DNA from: Lachnospiraceae bacterium
GTDB lineage: Bacteria > Bacillota > Clostridia > Lachnospirales > Lachnospiraceae
NCBI GenBank assembly: GCA_004557975.1
Contig: SFEV01000054.1
Coordinates: 1 to 16,818 of the forward strand
Direction of reading: 5' to 3'
DNA: 16,818 nucleotides
Within the stretch, counting starts at the first letter, position 1, and every line of letters begins with the position of its first letter. Positions 6,798 to 14,766 of this stretch are shown one piece after another. The notes beneath the pieces were generated by a model that was given only the letters and a program-made list of their open reading frames with translations, ran no database searches and had not been told where the DNA came from. The position numbers and the translations under genes were made by a program.

Positions 6798-8683
6798 GCT
6801 TTGCAACCTCCCTGTGCCTGCTTCCTCTTCATTTTACAGACGCCTGTCCCATACTGTGCGGCTCCGCAGCCGGAGCAGCCCATATGACAGTTGGGAGTCA
6901 CACTCTCCTCCCGGGATTTCTGCCATTCTTTTTTCAGAAATTCCTTTGTGACGCCGATATTTATGAAATCCCACGGGAGAATTTCGTCGGTATCGCGCTC
7001 CCGGAGCGTATAAAAGTCCATATCGATTCCCGTATTTTCAAAGGCCTGCAGCCATCGGCCGTAATCCCAGAACTCGGTCCATGCATCAAACAGAGCGCCC
7101 AGCCGGTATGCCTCCAGGATAACGCGGGAAATTTTCCGGTCTCCGCGGGCAAAAATACCCTCCAGCAGTGTCTCATCGGCCTGATGCCAGTTGTAGCGGA
7201 TGCTCTTCTGATTCTTCATCTCTTTGATTTCGTGATTGACAGTCTTTGCGAAGCCCAGGTAGTCGCCGGGCTCATACATACGCGCCCACTGGAAGGGCGT
7301 AAAGGGCTTCGGTACAAAGAAGGAGGTGCTGACTGTGATCTGGCACTTGCCGTTTCGCTCTTCCTTCGGAATTTCGTAATACTTTTCGGCGATTTTTTCA
7401 GCCAGATGGGCAATTGCCCTGCGGTCATCCTCCGTCTCCAGGGGCAGTCCCAGCATAAAATACAGCTTTACCTTGTTCCAGCCGCCATGGAATGCCTCAT
7501 CGGCTCCCTGCAGAATCACATCCTCTGTCAGTCCTTTGTTGATGACGTTGCGCAGCCGCTGGGAGCCGGCTTCCGGTGCAAAGGTCAGGCTGCTTTTGCG
7601 GACATCCTGCACCTTGCTCATGACATCCAGGGAGAATGCGTCGATGCGAAGAGACGGCAGGGAGATATTGATATTCTGGCTGCGGAACTCGTCGATCAGA
7701 AAATTGACAATGCCGGGAAGATCGCTGTAATCACTGGAGCTTAAGGAGCTAAGGGATATCTCCTCATGGCCTGTATTTTTCAGCATGCGGTATGCGTGCT
7801 CCTTCAGGCACTCCAGACTTCTCTCGCGGGTAGGGCGATACAGCATGCCTGCCTGACAGAACCGGCAGCCGCGGATGCAGCCTCTCTGGATTTCCAGGAC
7901 AACACGATCCTGCGTCACCTTGATGAACGGAACGACCGGCGATTCCGGGTAAGGCGCTTCTGTCATATCCGTCACCACCTGTTTTTCAACCACAGCCGGA
8001 ACGTCCTCATCCACAGGTGTGAAGGAAGCAATGGTGCCATCCTCCCTGTATGTGACCTGGTAGAGCGAGGGAACATAAATTCCGGGGATCCGGGAGGCTT
8101 TTTTCAGAAACTCTTTTCTGGAAATATTTTGCTCTCTGCATTCTTTATACAGATCAAACAGCGCGCCATAGACAGTTTCACCTTCGCCGATGTAAAACAT
8201 ATCGAAGAACTCCGCCAGCGGCTCGGGATTGTATGCACACGGTCCGCCGCCGATCACAATCGGACAGTCCTCATCGCGGTCCGCTGCCGACAGGGGAATT
8301 CCGCTCAGATCGAGAATCTGCAGAATGTTTGTATAGCACATCTCGTACTGAAGCGTGATGCCGAGAAAATCAAAGTTCATCACAGGATCCTGGGACTCCA
8401 GGGCAAACAGTGGAATATGGTGTTTGCGCATGGCCCTGTCCAGATCCACCCAGGGGGAATAGACACGTTCGCACCAGACATCCTCCCTGCGATTGAACAT
8501 ATCGTAGAGAATCTGTATCCCGAGATGGGACATTCCTATCTCGTAGACATCCGGAAAACACATTGCGAAACGGATGGACACATCCTTTTTATCTTTCATG
8601 ACTGAGTTTACTTCCCCGCCGATGTAGCGGGCAGGCTTTTCGATACTCAGCAGTATTTCATCATTCAGAGCTAATTTCCGCAT
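6794..8683 (-). CDS. TIGR03960 B12-binding-like radical SAM protein
   Basis: This 629-residue protein matches the uncharacterised TIGR03960 radical SAM family. An N-terminal B12-binding-like region (about 40-180) contains FAMCFPDVYEIGMSHLG and CPIVIGGGPCAYNPEPLAEF. The radical SAM domain carries the 4Fe-4S motif RGCIRGCRFC, with C269, C273 and C276 (CX3CX2C), followed by a TIM-barrel region with ISLSSLSSSDYSDLP and TFAPEAGSQRLR. The last 31 residues hold five more cysteines, three again spaced CX3CX2C (C599, C603, C606). The start has AAAGGAG 4 bases upstream. It begins 24 bases after the LRR gene stop, with no terminator between them. The substrate is unknown; linkage to RNase E/G and ribosomal genes is conserved in Clostridia. 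Confidence 0.93.
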   Translation of the reverse strand: MRKLALNDEILLSIEKPARYIGGEVNSVMKDKKDVSIRFAMCFPDVYEIGMSHLGIQILYDMFNRREDVWCERVYSPWVDLDRAMRKHHIPLFALESQDPVMNFDFLGITLQYEMCYTNILQILDLSGIPLSAADRDEDCPIVIGGGPCAYNPEPLAEFFDMFYIGEGETVYGALFDLYKECREQNISRKEFLKKASRIPGIYVPSLYQVTYREDGTIASFTPVDEDVPAVVEKQVVTDMTEAPYPESPVVPFIKVTQDRVVLEIQRGCIRGCRFCQAGMLYRPTRERSLECLKEHAYRMLKNTGHEEISLSSLSSSDYSDLPGIVNFLIDEFRSQNINISLPSLRIDAFSLDVMSKVQDVRKSSLTFAPEAGSQRLRNVINKGLTEDVILQGADEAFHGGWNKVKLYFMLGLPLETEDDRRAIAHLAEKIAEKYYEIPKEERNGKCQITVSTSFFVPKPFTPFQWARMYEPGDYLGFAKTVNHEIKEMKNQKSIRYNWHQADETLLEGIFARGDRKISRVILEAYRLGALFDAWTEFWDYGRWLQAFENTGIDMDFYTLRERDTDEILPWDFINIGVTKEFLKKEWQKSREESVTPNCHMGCSGCGAAQYGTGVCKMKRKQAQGGCKA

Positions 8684-8707
8684 AAAACTCCTTTCTGCCG
8701 GTGTTTT

Positions 8708-11700
8708 TTAATATCCGCTTACCTTAGCTTTGGAGCTGACTCCCTTTGCCTTTAAGAGTTTCTTATAGCTGGTAAGCTTACTCTTTGGCACCTTGATTTT
8801 TGCACTGGCATAAATTCCTTTAAACGCCTTGCTGCCCACATTCTTACTGGTGAGCTTTGTGGTCTTTATGGTAATGCTCTTTAACTTCTTACAGCCATAG
8901 AAAGCCTGCTTGCCAATCTTCTTTACTTTGGAAGGAATGGTAATTCTGGTAAGTAACGTGCACTTATAAAATGCTTTATCGGAAATGGTGGTTACTTTAT
9001 TTTCCATGGTTACGCTGGTAAGCTTGCTGCAGCCATAAAATGCGCTGGCTCCGATCGTTGTCACATTCTTGCCGATCTTTACGGTCTTTAGCTTTGTGCA
9101 TTTGTAAAATGCTTTCCTGCCAATGGTTGTAATATTGCTTCCAATGATTACCCTGGTTATTTTTTTGTTGTTTGCAAAGGCATTATTTTCTATGGAGGTT
9201 ACCTTGTAGGTGATTCCGTCTATGGTTACCTTAGCCGGAACGGAAACGGTTGCGGCCTTCTTGTTCGTTGGTGCAACGTAAGCTACTGTTCCGTTTGTAA
9301 CGTCAGAAGTTGTTACCTTATAAGTTGCAGTTCCATTGTCGGAAGTATCAATTGTTCCTTCTGGCGGTGCATTTTCAGCCTTATTTATGGTAAGTGGGAT
9401 ATCCTTTGTTATTGTTACCCCATTTTCCGTGTAAGATACCGTTAAGGTTTTATCTCCCATCTCTGACATATTAATGTCAGCCGCATTTGTGGTAAATCCG
9501 GTTACTTCACTGCTGTAACCATCTTCATAATATGCCGTCACGGTTATGTCATCCACATTTAAGATTTCTCCTGCCGGATAGGATGTCCGGGTTTTATCTG
9601 CCTCGATGCTGATCGGCGCGAGGGTTGTGTTGTGGATAATCTTCAGCGTTCCGTTTACCGGCATAATGTCATATTTACCCGTCACATCTGCACCTGATGC
9701 ATTCACAATCTTTACACCACTGATGGAGATTGTTCCGTTATCTGTAAGATCTGTTGTGCTTGGTGTAAGGGTTATCTCTGACAGAGTATCTCCTTCATCC
9801 AGACCATTCTCCGATACGCTGTTAATGCTCCGGTCAATGTCAACATTCCACATGACAGTCTGGTCTTTTGCTGTTATAGTAAGCGCTTTCGTACTTATGG
9901 TTACTGTCCCGGAACCATCTATCGTGTTATAGTTATCCTTCGTAATCCGATAGTAAACAGTATAAGTACCTTCATTGATAAACGAAGGATTTTCATCGCC
10001 GTAGGCTGTTCCATCGGTGCTGTAGCTTACTGTTGTACCCTCAGGACTGGTCACGTTCACGCTGATGCTGTGTGGCTGTCCATCATAGATTCCGCGGTAT
10101 TCTGTTGCAGCATACTGGATGGTTCCGTTATCTACTGTAAGGGTGATAATATTCTCTCCTGCCGCATAGATTCCATTTGCCGCAGCTTCTACCTTGATCT
10201 TAAAGGTTCCGGTCCTGGTCACGGTAAGAATTGTGTCTTGAAGGGAACCTGCTCCGGTTCCGCCATCCGTTCCGGTAACAAGGGTATAGGCAGCAGTTTC
10301 CGGATTAGAGTCAATGGTTATATAATCCGTTACATCAATGGTTTCACCTGTATAACTGATACCACTGTCTGTTCCTGTGATGGTGACAGGGGTTGCGGCT
10401 TTGTTCGTAATCGTAACTGTGCCTGTGATTGTTCCTGCAGAAGTATCATAACCCTGACAGGCGGTGGCATCGTAATCTGCAAACTCTGATGCAGGGATTG
10501 TCCAGCGGAAGGTGTTCGCTGCTCCCGGTGTTCTGTCGTATTCTGTGCCGCCGTCATTTGCAATCGTCCACGTCACATTCATGGCTTCAGCAGTCGATGC
10601 CACAAGCTCAGTGCTCTCAAGGGTAACCGTTGCCTGTTTGCCCAGTTCGCTGTTTCCAACGTCTGAAAGAACCTCATCATATCCTTCATAGCCATAGTAG
10701 TTTGTAAATGTTTTGTTTGCCGGTACCTCCGGTTCCGTTACTCTGACGATCTTTCGCTTGTCTGTGGTATATTCCCGGCTTACTGTCAGAGTTCCGTCTT
10801 CATTCGGTGCAATCTTATTGTTCAGCGCTTCACCATCCATGGCTGCGGATACAGATTCGCCAAACACGTAGGCCACATTATCCACAAAGTTTGTGGAAAG
10901 TGTAACACTTGCTCTGTACGTCGTGCTCCAGCCTGCAATTCCTGTTACTGCCACATCTCCACCATCGACGGTGGTTGTATAAGTGATGGCAGGTGCGGTA
11001 TCTGAAATTCCTTTATCGGTACATGAAGCTGTCCCGTTAAACGCTGTACCGCCAACCGGTTTTGCGTTTGTGACTGCAACAGAGTCAATCATTTGCTTAC
11101 CTATATCCTTTTGCTCTGCCATCTTTGCATATGATACATTGTCGATGGTTGTTTCCAGCCAGATTTTACAGTCTGTAAGACTGGGATTTTCATTTAATGC
11201 AAGTTTGGCCCTGATTTGCTCTGCCGTGACAATTGTAGTCCCTCCTGCCGGTATGCTGTAATACCAGTCCTTCTCAGTTTCACCAATGGTTCCTTTGCCC
11301 TGTACTACAAGAGAAAGGGTTCCGGTTGCGCTGGGATCCTTTTGCGCCACAATCACTCCATTAGCCGGATTATATATCACGTTTCCCTTTACAGTATCAT
11401 TGCCATCCAGCCTTAAGGTCATAGCCGTACCCGGTGTAATCAGTCCCGACACTATTTCAGATGATGCTGCTGTCGCGCCGGAAGCAAAGAGCACAGATGA
11501 CAGATTCAGATTGGAAGCGGGGCGAACATCGAGGTCAGAATTCACGTTATTAGTGGTATATATGGAGCATTTTGGGCCATCATTTGTCCACATGGCGCAA
11601 ATCACCTGATCTTTTCTTCCGGACTTACCCGTGCGCATCCAGAATTGCGAAGTTTGGCTGGATTCCCTCCAGTAATGATACAGGTGAAGTGCTGTCTGGT

Positions 11701-12364
11701 TATTGGTTCCTGCTTTTATGATCCTTTCTTCGGAGGTAGAGGTATCTTTTGCCAACGCATACAGCTTATCTGTGGTGGTGTAATCACTTTTTATTGTATC
11801 CGTCGTTGTCACAGTGGTGGAATTCATCAGTTCCTTCTCAGTTTCTGTAAAATAGGTTGTATTTCCCTTCTCTACCATACCCTGTAACATCTGTCGCAGC
11901 TCACTTCCCCCGTAGTGATTTAGGTTTACAGAGGATATTTCTGTGATATCATCCGGATATGTACATTCCCATTCCGGATTATAATATTTTATATAATGGG
12001 TATTGCCACTAGCAAATTTACGTCCTGTTGCTATCGGGCCTGCGGCAAAGATGATGGTATTATCGATATTACCCTCGCTGTTTTTAATCCCGCTGTCTGC
12101 TCCGAGGATGTACCATTCCTGTGGATTACCGTTCTCATTTTTACCGAATACCAGCTTTCCGATGGTATCAGATATGCCATTATCAGGATTCGGGGTGAAT
12201 GCATTCATCAAATCATTCGGTGTGGCAAAAGCTGTCACACTGGGAGTGCTGGCATCTGCATGCACTTCAACTGCGCCGCCTGACATAGCCGGTACAAGCT
12301 CTGTTGACATGACAACTGCCAAAAGTACTGCCAGTCCGCTCTTCAGTCTTCTTTGTTTTTTCAT
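8708..12364 (-). CDS. Secreted multidomain protein: DUF6273-like, Ig/MBG-like and LRR_5 (BspA-like) repeats
   Basis: This 1218-residue protein is predicted to be exported. Residues 1-36 form a signal peptide (KKQRR, hydrophobic AVLLAVVMS, likely cut after VHA). Residues about 60-290 resemble DUF6273: EWYILGAD, a GGSELRQMLQG segment, and the closing DVRPASNLNLSSVLF. A long low-complexity beta-rich middle follows. MBG-like modules lie at about 749-912 (IYDGQPHSISV, EGTYTVYYRITKDNYN) and a bacterial Ig-like module at about 914-995. From residue 1055 there are four perfect 23-residue LRR_5 units (pattern ITTIGxxAFYxCxKLxxVxI) and two irregular ones, then a lysine-rich tail. There is no LPXTG or membrane anchor, so it is probably released or held by wall interaction. 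The start has GGGGG 6 bases upstream. Surface adhesion or binding is a likely role, but is not shown. Confidence 0.9.
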   Translation of the reverse strand: MKKQRRLKSGLAVLLAVVMSTELVPAMSGGAVEVHADASTPSVTAFATPNDLMNAFTPNPDNGISDTIGKLVFGKNENGNPQEWYILGADSGIKNSEGNIDNTIIFAAGPIATGRKFASGNTHYIKYYNPEWECTYPDDITEISSVNLNHYGGSELRQMLQGMVEKGNTTYFTETEKELMNSTTVTTTDTIKSDYTTTDKLYALAKDTSTSEERIIKAGTNNQTALHLYHYWRESSQTSQFWMRTGKSGRKDQVICAMWTNDGPKCSIYTTNNVNSDLDVRPASNLNLSSVLFASGATAASSEIVSGLITPGTAMTLRLDGNDTVKGNVIYNPANGVIVAQKDPSATGTLSLVVQGKGTIGETEKDWYYSIPAGGTTIVTAEQIRAKLALNENPSLTDCKIWLETTIDNVSYAKMAEQKDIGKQMIDSVAVTNAKPVGGTAFNGTASCTDKGISDTAPAITYTTTVDGGDVAVTGIAGWSTTYRASVTLSTNFVDNVAYVFGESVSAAMDGEALNNKIAPNEDGTLTVSREYTTDKRKIVRVTEPEVPANKTFTNYYGYEGYDEVLSDVGNSELGKQATVTLESTELVASTAEAMNVTWTIANDGGTEYDRTPGAANTFRWTIPASEFADYDATACQGYDTSAGTITGTVTITNKAATPVTITGTDSGISYTGETIDVTDYITIDSNPETAAYTLVTGTDGGTGAGSLQDTILTVTRTGTFKIKVEAAANGIYAAGENIITLTVDNGTIQYAATEYRGIYDGQPHSISVNVTSPEGTTVSYSTDGTAYGDENPSFINEGTYTVYYRITKDNYNTIDGSGTVTISTKALTITAKDQTVMWNVDIDRSINSVSENGLDEGDTLSEITLTPSTTDLTDNGTISISGVKIVNASGADVTGKYDIMPVNGTLKIIHNTTLAPISIEADKTRTSYPAGEILNVDDITVTAYYEDGYSSEVTGFTTNAADINMSEMGDKTLTVSYTENGVTITKDIPLTINKAENAPPEGTIDTSDNGTATYKVTTSDVTNGTVAYVAPTNKKAATVSVPAKVTIDGITYKVTSIENNAFANNKKITRVIIGSNITTIGRKAFYKCTKLKTVKIGKNVTTIGASAFYGCSKLTSVTMENKVTTISDKAFYKCTLLTRITIPSKVKKIGKQAFYGCKKLKSITIKTTKLTSKNVGSKAFKGIYASAKIKVPKSKLTSYKKLLKAKGVSSKAKVSGY
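8777..9202 (-). repeat. LRR_5 repeat region of the secreted protein
   Basis: Residues 1055-1196 of the secreted protein form BspA-like leucine-rich repeats. Four consecutive units are exactly 23 residues (69 bp), starting at VTSIENNAF, ITTIGRKAF, VTTIGASAF and VTTISDKAF. Two longer, degenerate units of 24 and 26 residues close the array. The codons have diverged between units, unlike the repeats in the FecR gene, so this array is older or less active in recombination. Confidence 0.85.
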
Positions 12365-12382
12365 GTGATACCCCCATTCTCA

Positions 12383-12415
12383 GGGCTTATGCCTTTATGC
12401 AAGCCCGTTTTTTTT
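12383..12415 (+). terminator. Plus-strand intrinsic terminator shape in the LRR gene 5' region
   Basis: GGGCTT (12383-12388) pairs with AAGCCC (12401-12406) around a 12-base loop and is followed by G and eight T on the plus strand. By shape it is a plus-strand terminator, although no plus-strand gene lies before it. Read on the minus strand it is a hairpin near the 5' end of the LRR mRNA, between the A run and the ribosome binding site. Confidence 0.5.
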
Positions 12416-12445
12416 GTTATATGATGCTGTATATAAACTTCACAA
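12416..12445 (-). promoter_or_regulatory. Candidate promoter for the LRR gene
   Basis: TTGTGA (12440-12445) and TATAAC (12416-12421) are 18 bases apart in the 121-bp gap before the LRR gene. The initiating region would be the A run, giving a leader of about 45 bases that contains the hairpin. The match to sigma-A is fair but not strong, and read-through from the FecR gene is also possible. Confidence 0.45.
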
Positions 12446-12483
12446 AATCCTCCGGTTTCCGGCTTCTGCCATCCTGGAGGTTT
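12445..12483 (-). terminator. Possible weak terminator after the FecR gene
   Basis: Just after the FecR stop, AAACCTCC pairs with GGAGG-A-TTT, enclosing an inner GGC-AGAA-GCC hairpin, and the 3' side ends in ATTTTG. The T run is short, so termination may be partial. It touches the candidate -35 element of the LRR promoter. Confidence 0.35.
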
Positions 12484-12485
12484 AC

Positions 12486-14762
12486 TCAGGAGATGAACAC
12501 AAAGATCTGGCAATCCTGCTCACCTTCATTAAGAGTAAAAGAGAGAGAGTCCGTCCCGTCAACCCGGGCCATTGCATCAGAGATGGCATAAAACTCTCCC
12601 GTAGTCCCTGTTCTGCTGACAGTAATTGTATCTCCGGCATAACCCTGGAAGTAGTAATAGTATTGAGTGCTGTCCTGATTATCCGAATTTTTGGTGTACA
12701 ACGTGTTGTTGAATGTAAAGCTCCATTCATTGCCATTATCGGTAACAACGACTTCAATGGTAAAATAGGCAGAATCTGTTTCGTAACACTCTTTACCATG
12801 AGTTCTGCCATCGCAGTTCCGGTGGCCGGCAAACTGACAGGGAGCGATATCATGATTGAGACCGTCCGATACGCAGTGTCCTGCAATACCGCAAGGCGCG
12901 GGGGCGTGGATCATTCCATCATGGGCATGGTGTCCGTCGGCACCGCAGGCTGCAGGGGGATGATCTCCGGTAGCAGGAATTGTGGTTCCCTCTTCAAGTA
13001 TGATTCCACAACCCAGGCAGTATTTGTCGCCGGAATACCCTGCGTTGCAGCAGTCTGCAGCGACACTGTTTCGGATTTCCGTTCCACCCACATGGTTCGT
13101 GGCATTTTTTTCTGTCGCACTGCCTGCCTGTATCATCTCACCGCAGCCAAGGCAGTACGTATCTCCGGTATATCCTGCGGATGCGCAGGTGGCCGCCGCG
13201 CTGTCCCGAATCTCCGTGCCGCCTGCATGGTTCGTGGCATCTTTTTCTGTAGTACTGCCTGCCTGTAAGATCTCACCGCAGCCAAGGCAATATGTATCTC
13301 CGGTATACCCTGCGGATGCGCAGGTGGCTGCTGCGCTGTCCCGAATCTCCGTGCCCCCGACATGGTTCGTGGCATCTTTTTCTGTAGCACTGCCTGCTTG
13401 TAACATCTCACCGCAGCCAAGGCAGTACGTATCCCCGGTATATCCTGCGGATACGCAGGTGGCGGCTGCACTGTCCCGAATCTCCGTGCCTCCTGCATGG
13501 TTCGTGGCGTCTTTTTCTGTAGCACTGCCTGCCTGTATCATCTCACCGCAACCCAGGCAGTACGTATCTCCGGTATACCCTGCGCTGCTGCAATTTGCGG
13601 AAACACTGTTTCGGATCTCCGTTCCACCGGCATGGTTAGAAGCATCTTTTTTGGTTGCACTGCCTGCCCGCAGCTTTTTGCCGCAACCAAGACAGTACGT
13701 ATCTCCTGTATACCCTGCGGATGTGCAGGTGGCTGCTGCGCTGTCCCGAATCTCTGTGCCTCCTGCATGGTTAGAGGCATCTTTTCCGGTCGCACTGCCT
13801 GCCTGTATCAGCTCTCCACAACCAAGGCAGTAGGTGTCTCCGGTATAGCCGGGTTTTGCGCAGGTAGCATCCGTTTTATTCCTGATTTCAGTCCCACCGG
13901 TGTGGTTGGCGGCGTTCTTCTCTCCATAGAGCTGACCGCAATCATCCAGAGAGCAGACGGCCGGGGAAATACAGGTGGCTGTTCCGCCACTGTGCTCATG
14001 TGTCCCTTTTTCAATTTCGGCAAGTGCCGCTTCCAGCTCTTCCTTACTGAGGGGCAGCTCAATACCTTCCTCAATAGCATCTATCAAAAATTCCAGCACT
14101 CTGGCAGGCAGCTGCCTGTAATCCACTGTGCCGTTATCCAAAATGTATTCCGATGTGGTATTATCTCCGCGAATGCGTATCATCACACCTTCCTGTGCCT
14201 GCTTTACTTCCTCATCAACACTGCCATCCGCAAATATAAGCTGGCACTCCACCGTTCCGTCAAAAACATATACATTTGTGTAAGAGATTCCGTTTTCATC
14301 GTATGTAACCTCAGTGCGGAAGATCGTGCCCCGCACAGCCATGGTGGAATTTGGCGTATTTACCTCATAAACAGAATCCGGGCTGAGCTTACTGTCCAGC
14401 CTGCTGACTAAAGCGCCGGATTCCAGGCAGAAAACCGTTTTGCTGTCAGAACCCGTTCCGGAGGCTTCTATGCGCACAGTACTTTCCGGCTCCAGCAGGG
14501 CAAACTTATCCTCGTCCATCTTAAAATACAGGCAGCTTTCTTTCCCCGTATTTACTGTATCACCTGACTGCATCATCATACCGTCATAAGCGTCTATGCT
14601 GCCCACACCTTCCCTGTCCACAATGACAGAGCCTTCTGTTTTGTATACACGAATCATCCGATACTCGTCATCCTTCTTTTGAAAAAGACTAAATCCGCAG
14701 AGCATTGCGGCAAGTAACACGATTCCGATCGTAATGATGATTTTTTTCCCTTTTGTACCCAT
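12486..14762 (-). CDS. Membrane-anchored FecR-domain protein with Cys/His tandem repeats
   Basis: This 758-residue protein is not a known named gene. Residues 7-27 form a membrane segment (IIITIGIVLLAAMLCGFSLF) with a basic N-terminus, probably an uncleaved anchor with the rest outside. A FecR-like domain spans about 50-190 and has the family motif NTPNSTMAVRGTIF. A helical acidic linker (LPLSKEELEAALAEIEKG) follows. Residues 286-600 are seven 45-residue repeats, each with H2, C16, C27 and C30. Residues 601-654 are three 18-residue His/Cys units. The tail (655-758) looks like a beta domain rich in Thr, Ser and Tyr. The ATG at 14762 is chosen over the longer frame (14810) because AGGA lies 9 bases before it and it follows the isomerase stop by 4 bases. 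Metal binding or disulfides are both possible; function is unknown. Confidence 0.88.
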   Translation of the reverse strand: MGTKGKKIIITIGIVLLAAMLCGFSLFQKKDDEYRMIRVYKTEGSVIVDREGVGSIDAYDGMMMQSGDTVNTGKESCLYFKMDEDKFALLEPESTVRIEASGTGSDSKTVFCLESGALVSRLDSKLSPDSVYEVNTPNSTMAVRGTIFRTEVTYDENGISYTNVYVFDGTVECQLIFADGSVDEEVKQAQEGVMIRIRGDNTTSEYILDNGTVDYRQLPARVLEFLIDAIEEGIELPLSKEELEAALAEIEKGTHEHSGGTATCISPAVCSLDDCGQLYGEKNAANHTGGTEIRNKTDATCAKPGYTGDTYCLGCGELIQAGSATGKDASNHAGGTEIRDSAAATCTSAGYTGDTYCLGCGKKLRAGSATKKDASNHAGGTEIRNSVSANCSSAGYTGDTYCLGCGEMIQAGSATEKDATNHAGGTEIRDSAAATCVSAGYTGDTYCLGCGEMLQAGSATEKDATNHVGGTEIRDSAAATCASAGYTGDTYCLGCGEILQAGSTTEKDATNHAGGTEIRDSAAATCASAGYTGDTYCLGCGEMIQAGSATEKNATNHVGGTEIRNSVAADCCNAGYSGDKYCLGCGIILEEGTTIPATGDHPPAACGADGHHAHDGMIHAPAPCGIAGHCVSDGLNHDIAPCQFAGHRNCDGRTHGKECYETDSAYFTIEVVVTDNGNEWSFTFNNTLYTKNSDNQDSTQYYYYFQGYAGDTITVSRTGTTGEFYAISDAMARVDGTDSLSFTLNEGEQDCQIFVFIS
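12801..12962 (-). repeat. Three 18-residue His/Cys units in the FecR protein
   Basis: Directly after the 45-residue repeats come three units of exactly 18 residues (54 bp), starting HPPAACGADGHH, HAPAPCGIAGHC and HDIAPCQFAGHR. Each has H1, C6, G10-H11 and D15-G16. Unit 3 also has C14; unit 2 has a cysteine at position 12 and unit 1 a histidine at 14. Similar PAPCGxAGH units occur in other Clostridial surface proteins from memory, without known function. Confidence 0.8.
12963..13907 (-). repeat. Seven 135-bp tandem coding repeats
   Basis: Seven units of exactly 135 bp (45 codons) begin at 13907, 13772, 13637, 13502, 13367, 13232 and 13097, with no insertion or deletion. Each begins NH-x-GGTEIR and contains GYTGDTYCLGCG (SGDKYCLGCG in the last). 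Units 2-6 are nearly identical at the DNA level; the first and last are more diverged. The array can expand or contract in frame by slippage or recombination. Confidence 0.95.
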
Positions 14763-14766
14763 ATAC

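Noticed and set aside
6884..8605. Two plus-strand open frames of about 280 codons
   Set aside because: They lie opposite the radical SAM gene, which has clear family motifs; no independent support was found.
8708..8800. Sortase (LPXTG) anchoring of the LRR protein
   Set aside because: The C-terminus is a lysine-rich tail with no LPXTG-like motif or following hydrophobic segment.
12374..12410. TPP riboswitch suggested by a CTGAGA string before the LRR gene
   Set aside because: Only this six-base match is present; the other conserved TPP elements are missing and the gene is unrelated to thiamine.
12963..13907. CRISPR array
   Set aside because: The units are contiguous 135-bp in-frame coding repeats without unique spacers, and no cas genes are present.
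12414..14411. Long plus-strand open frames (up to about 300 codons) opposite the FecR gene
   Set aside because: They arise because the 135-bp repeats, free of stops in that antisense frame, are read repeatedly. They lack good ribosome binding sites, and the minus-strand reading gives a signal anchor, a FecR motif and conserved repeats.
14690..14715. Lipoprotein signal (LLAAMLC) in the FecR protein
   Set aside because: The residue before the cysteine is leucine, which does not fit the lipobox; a plain membrane anchor is more likely.
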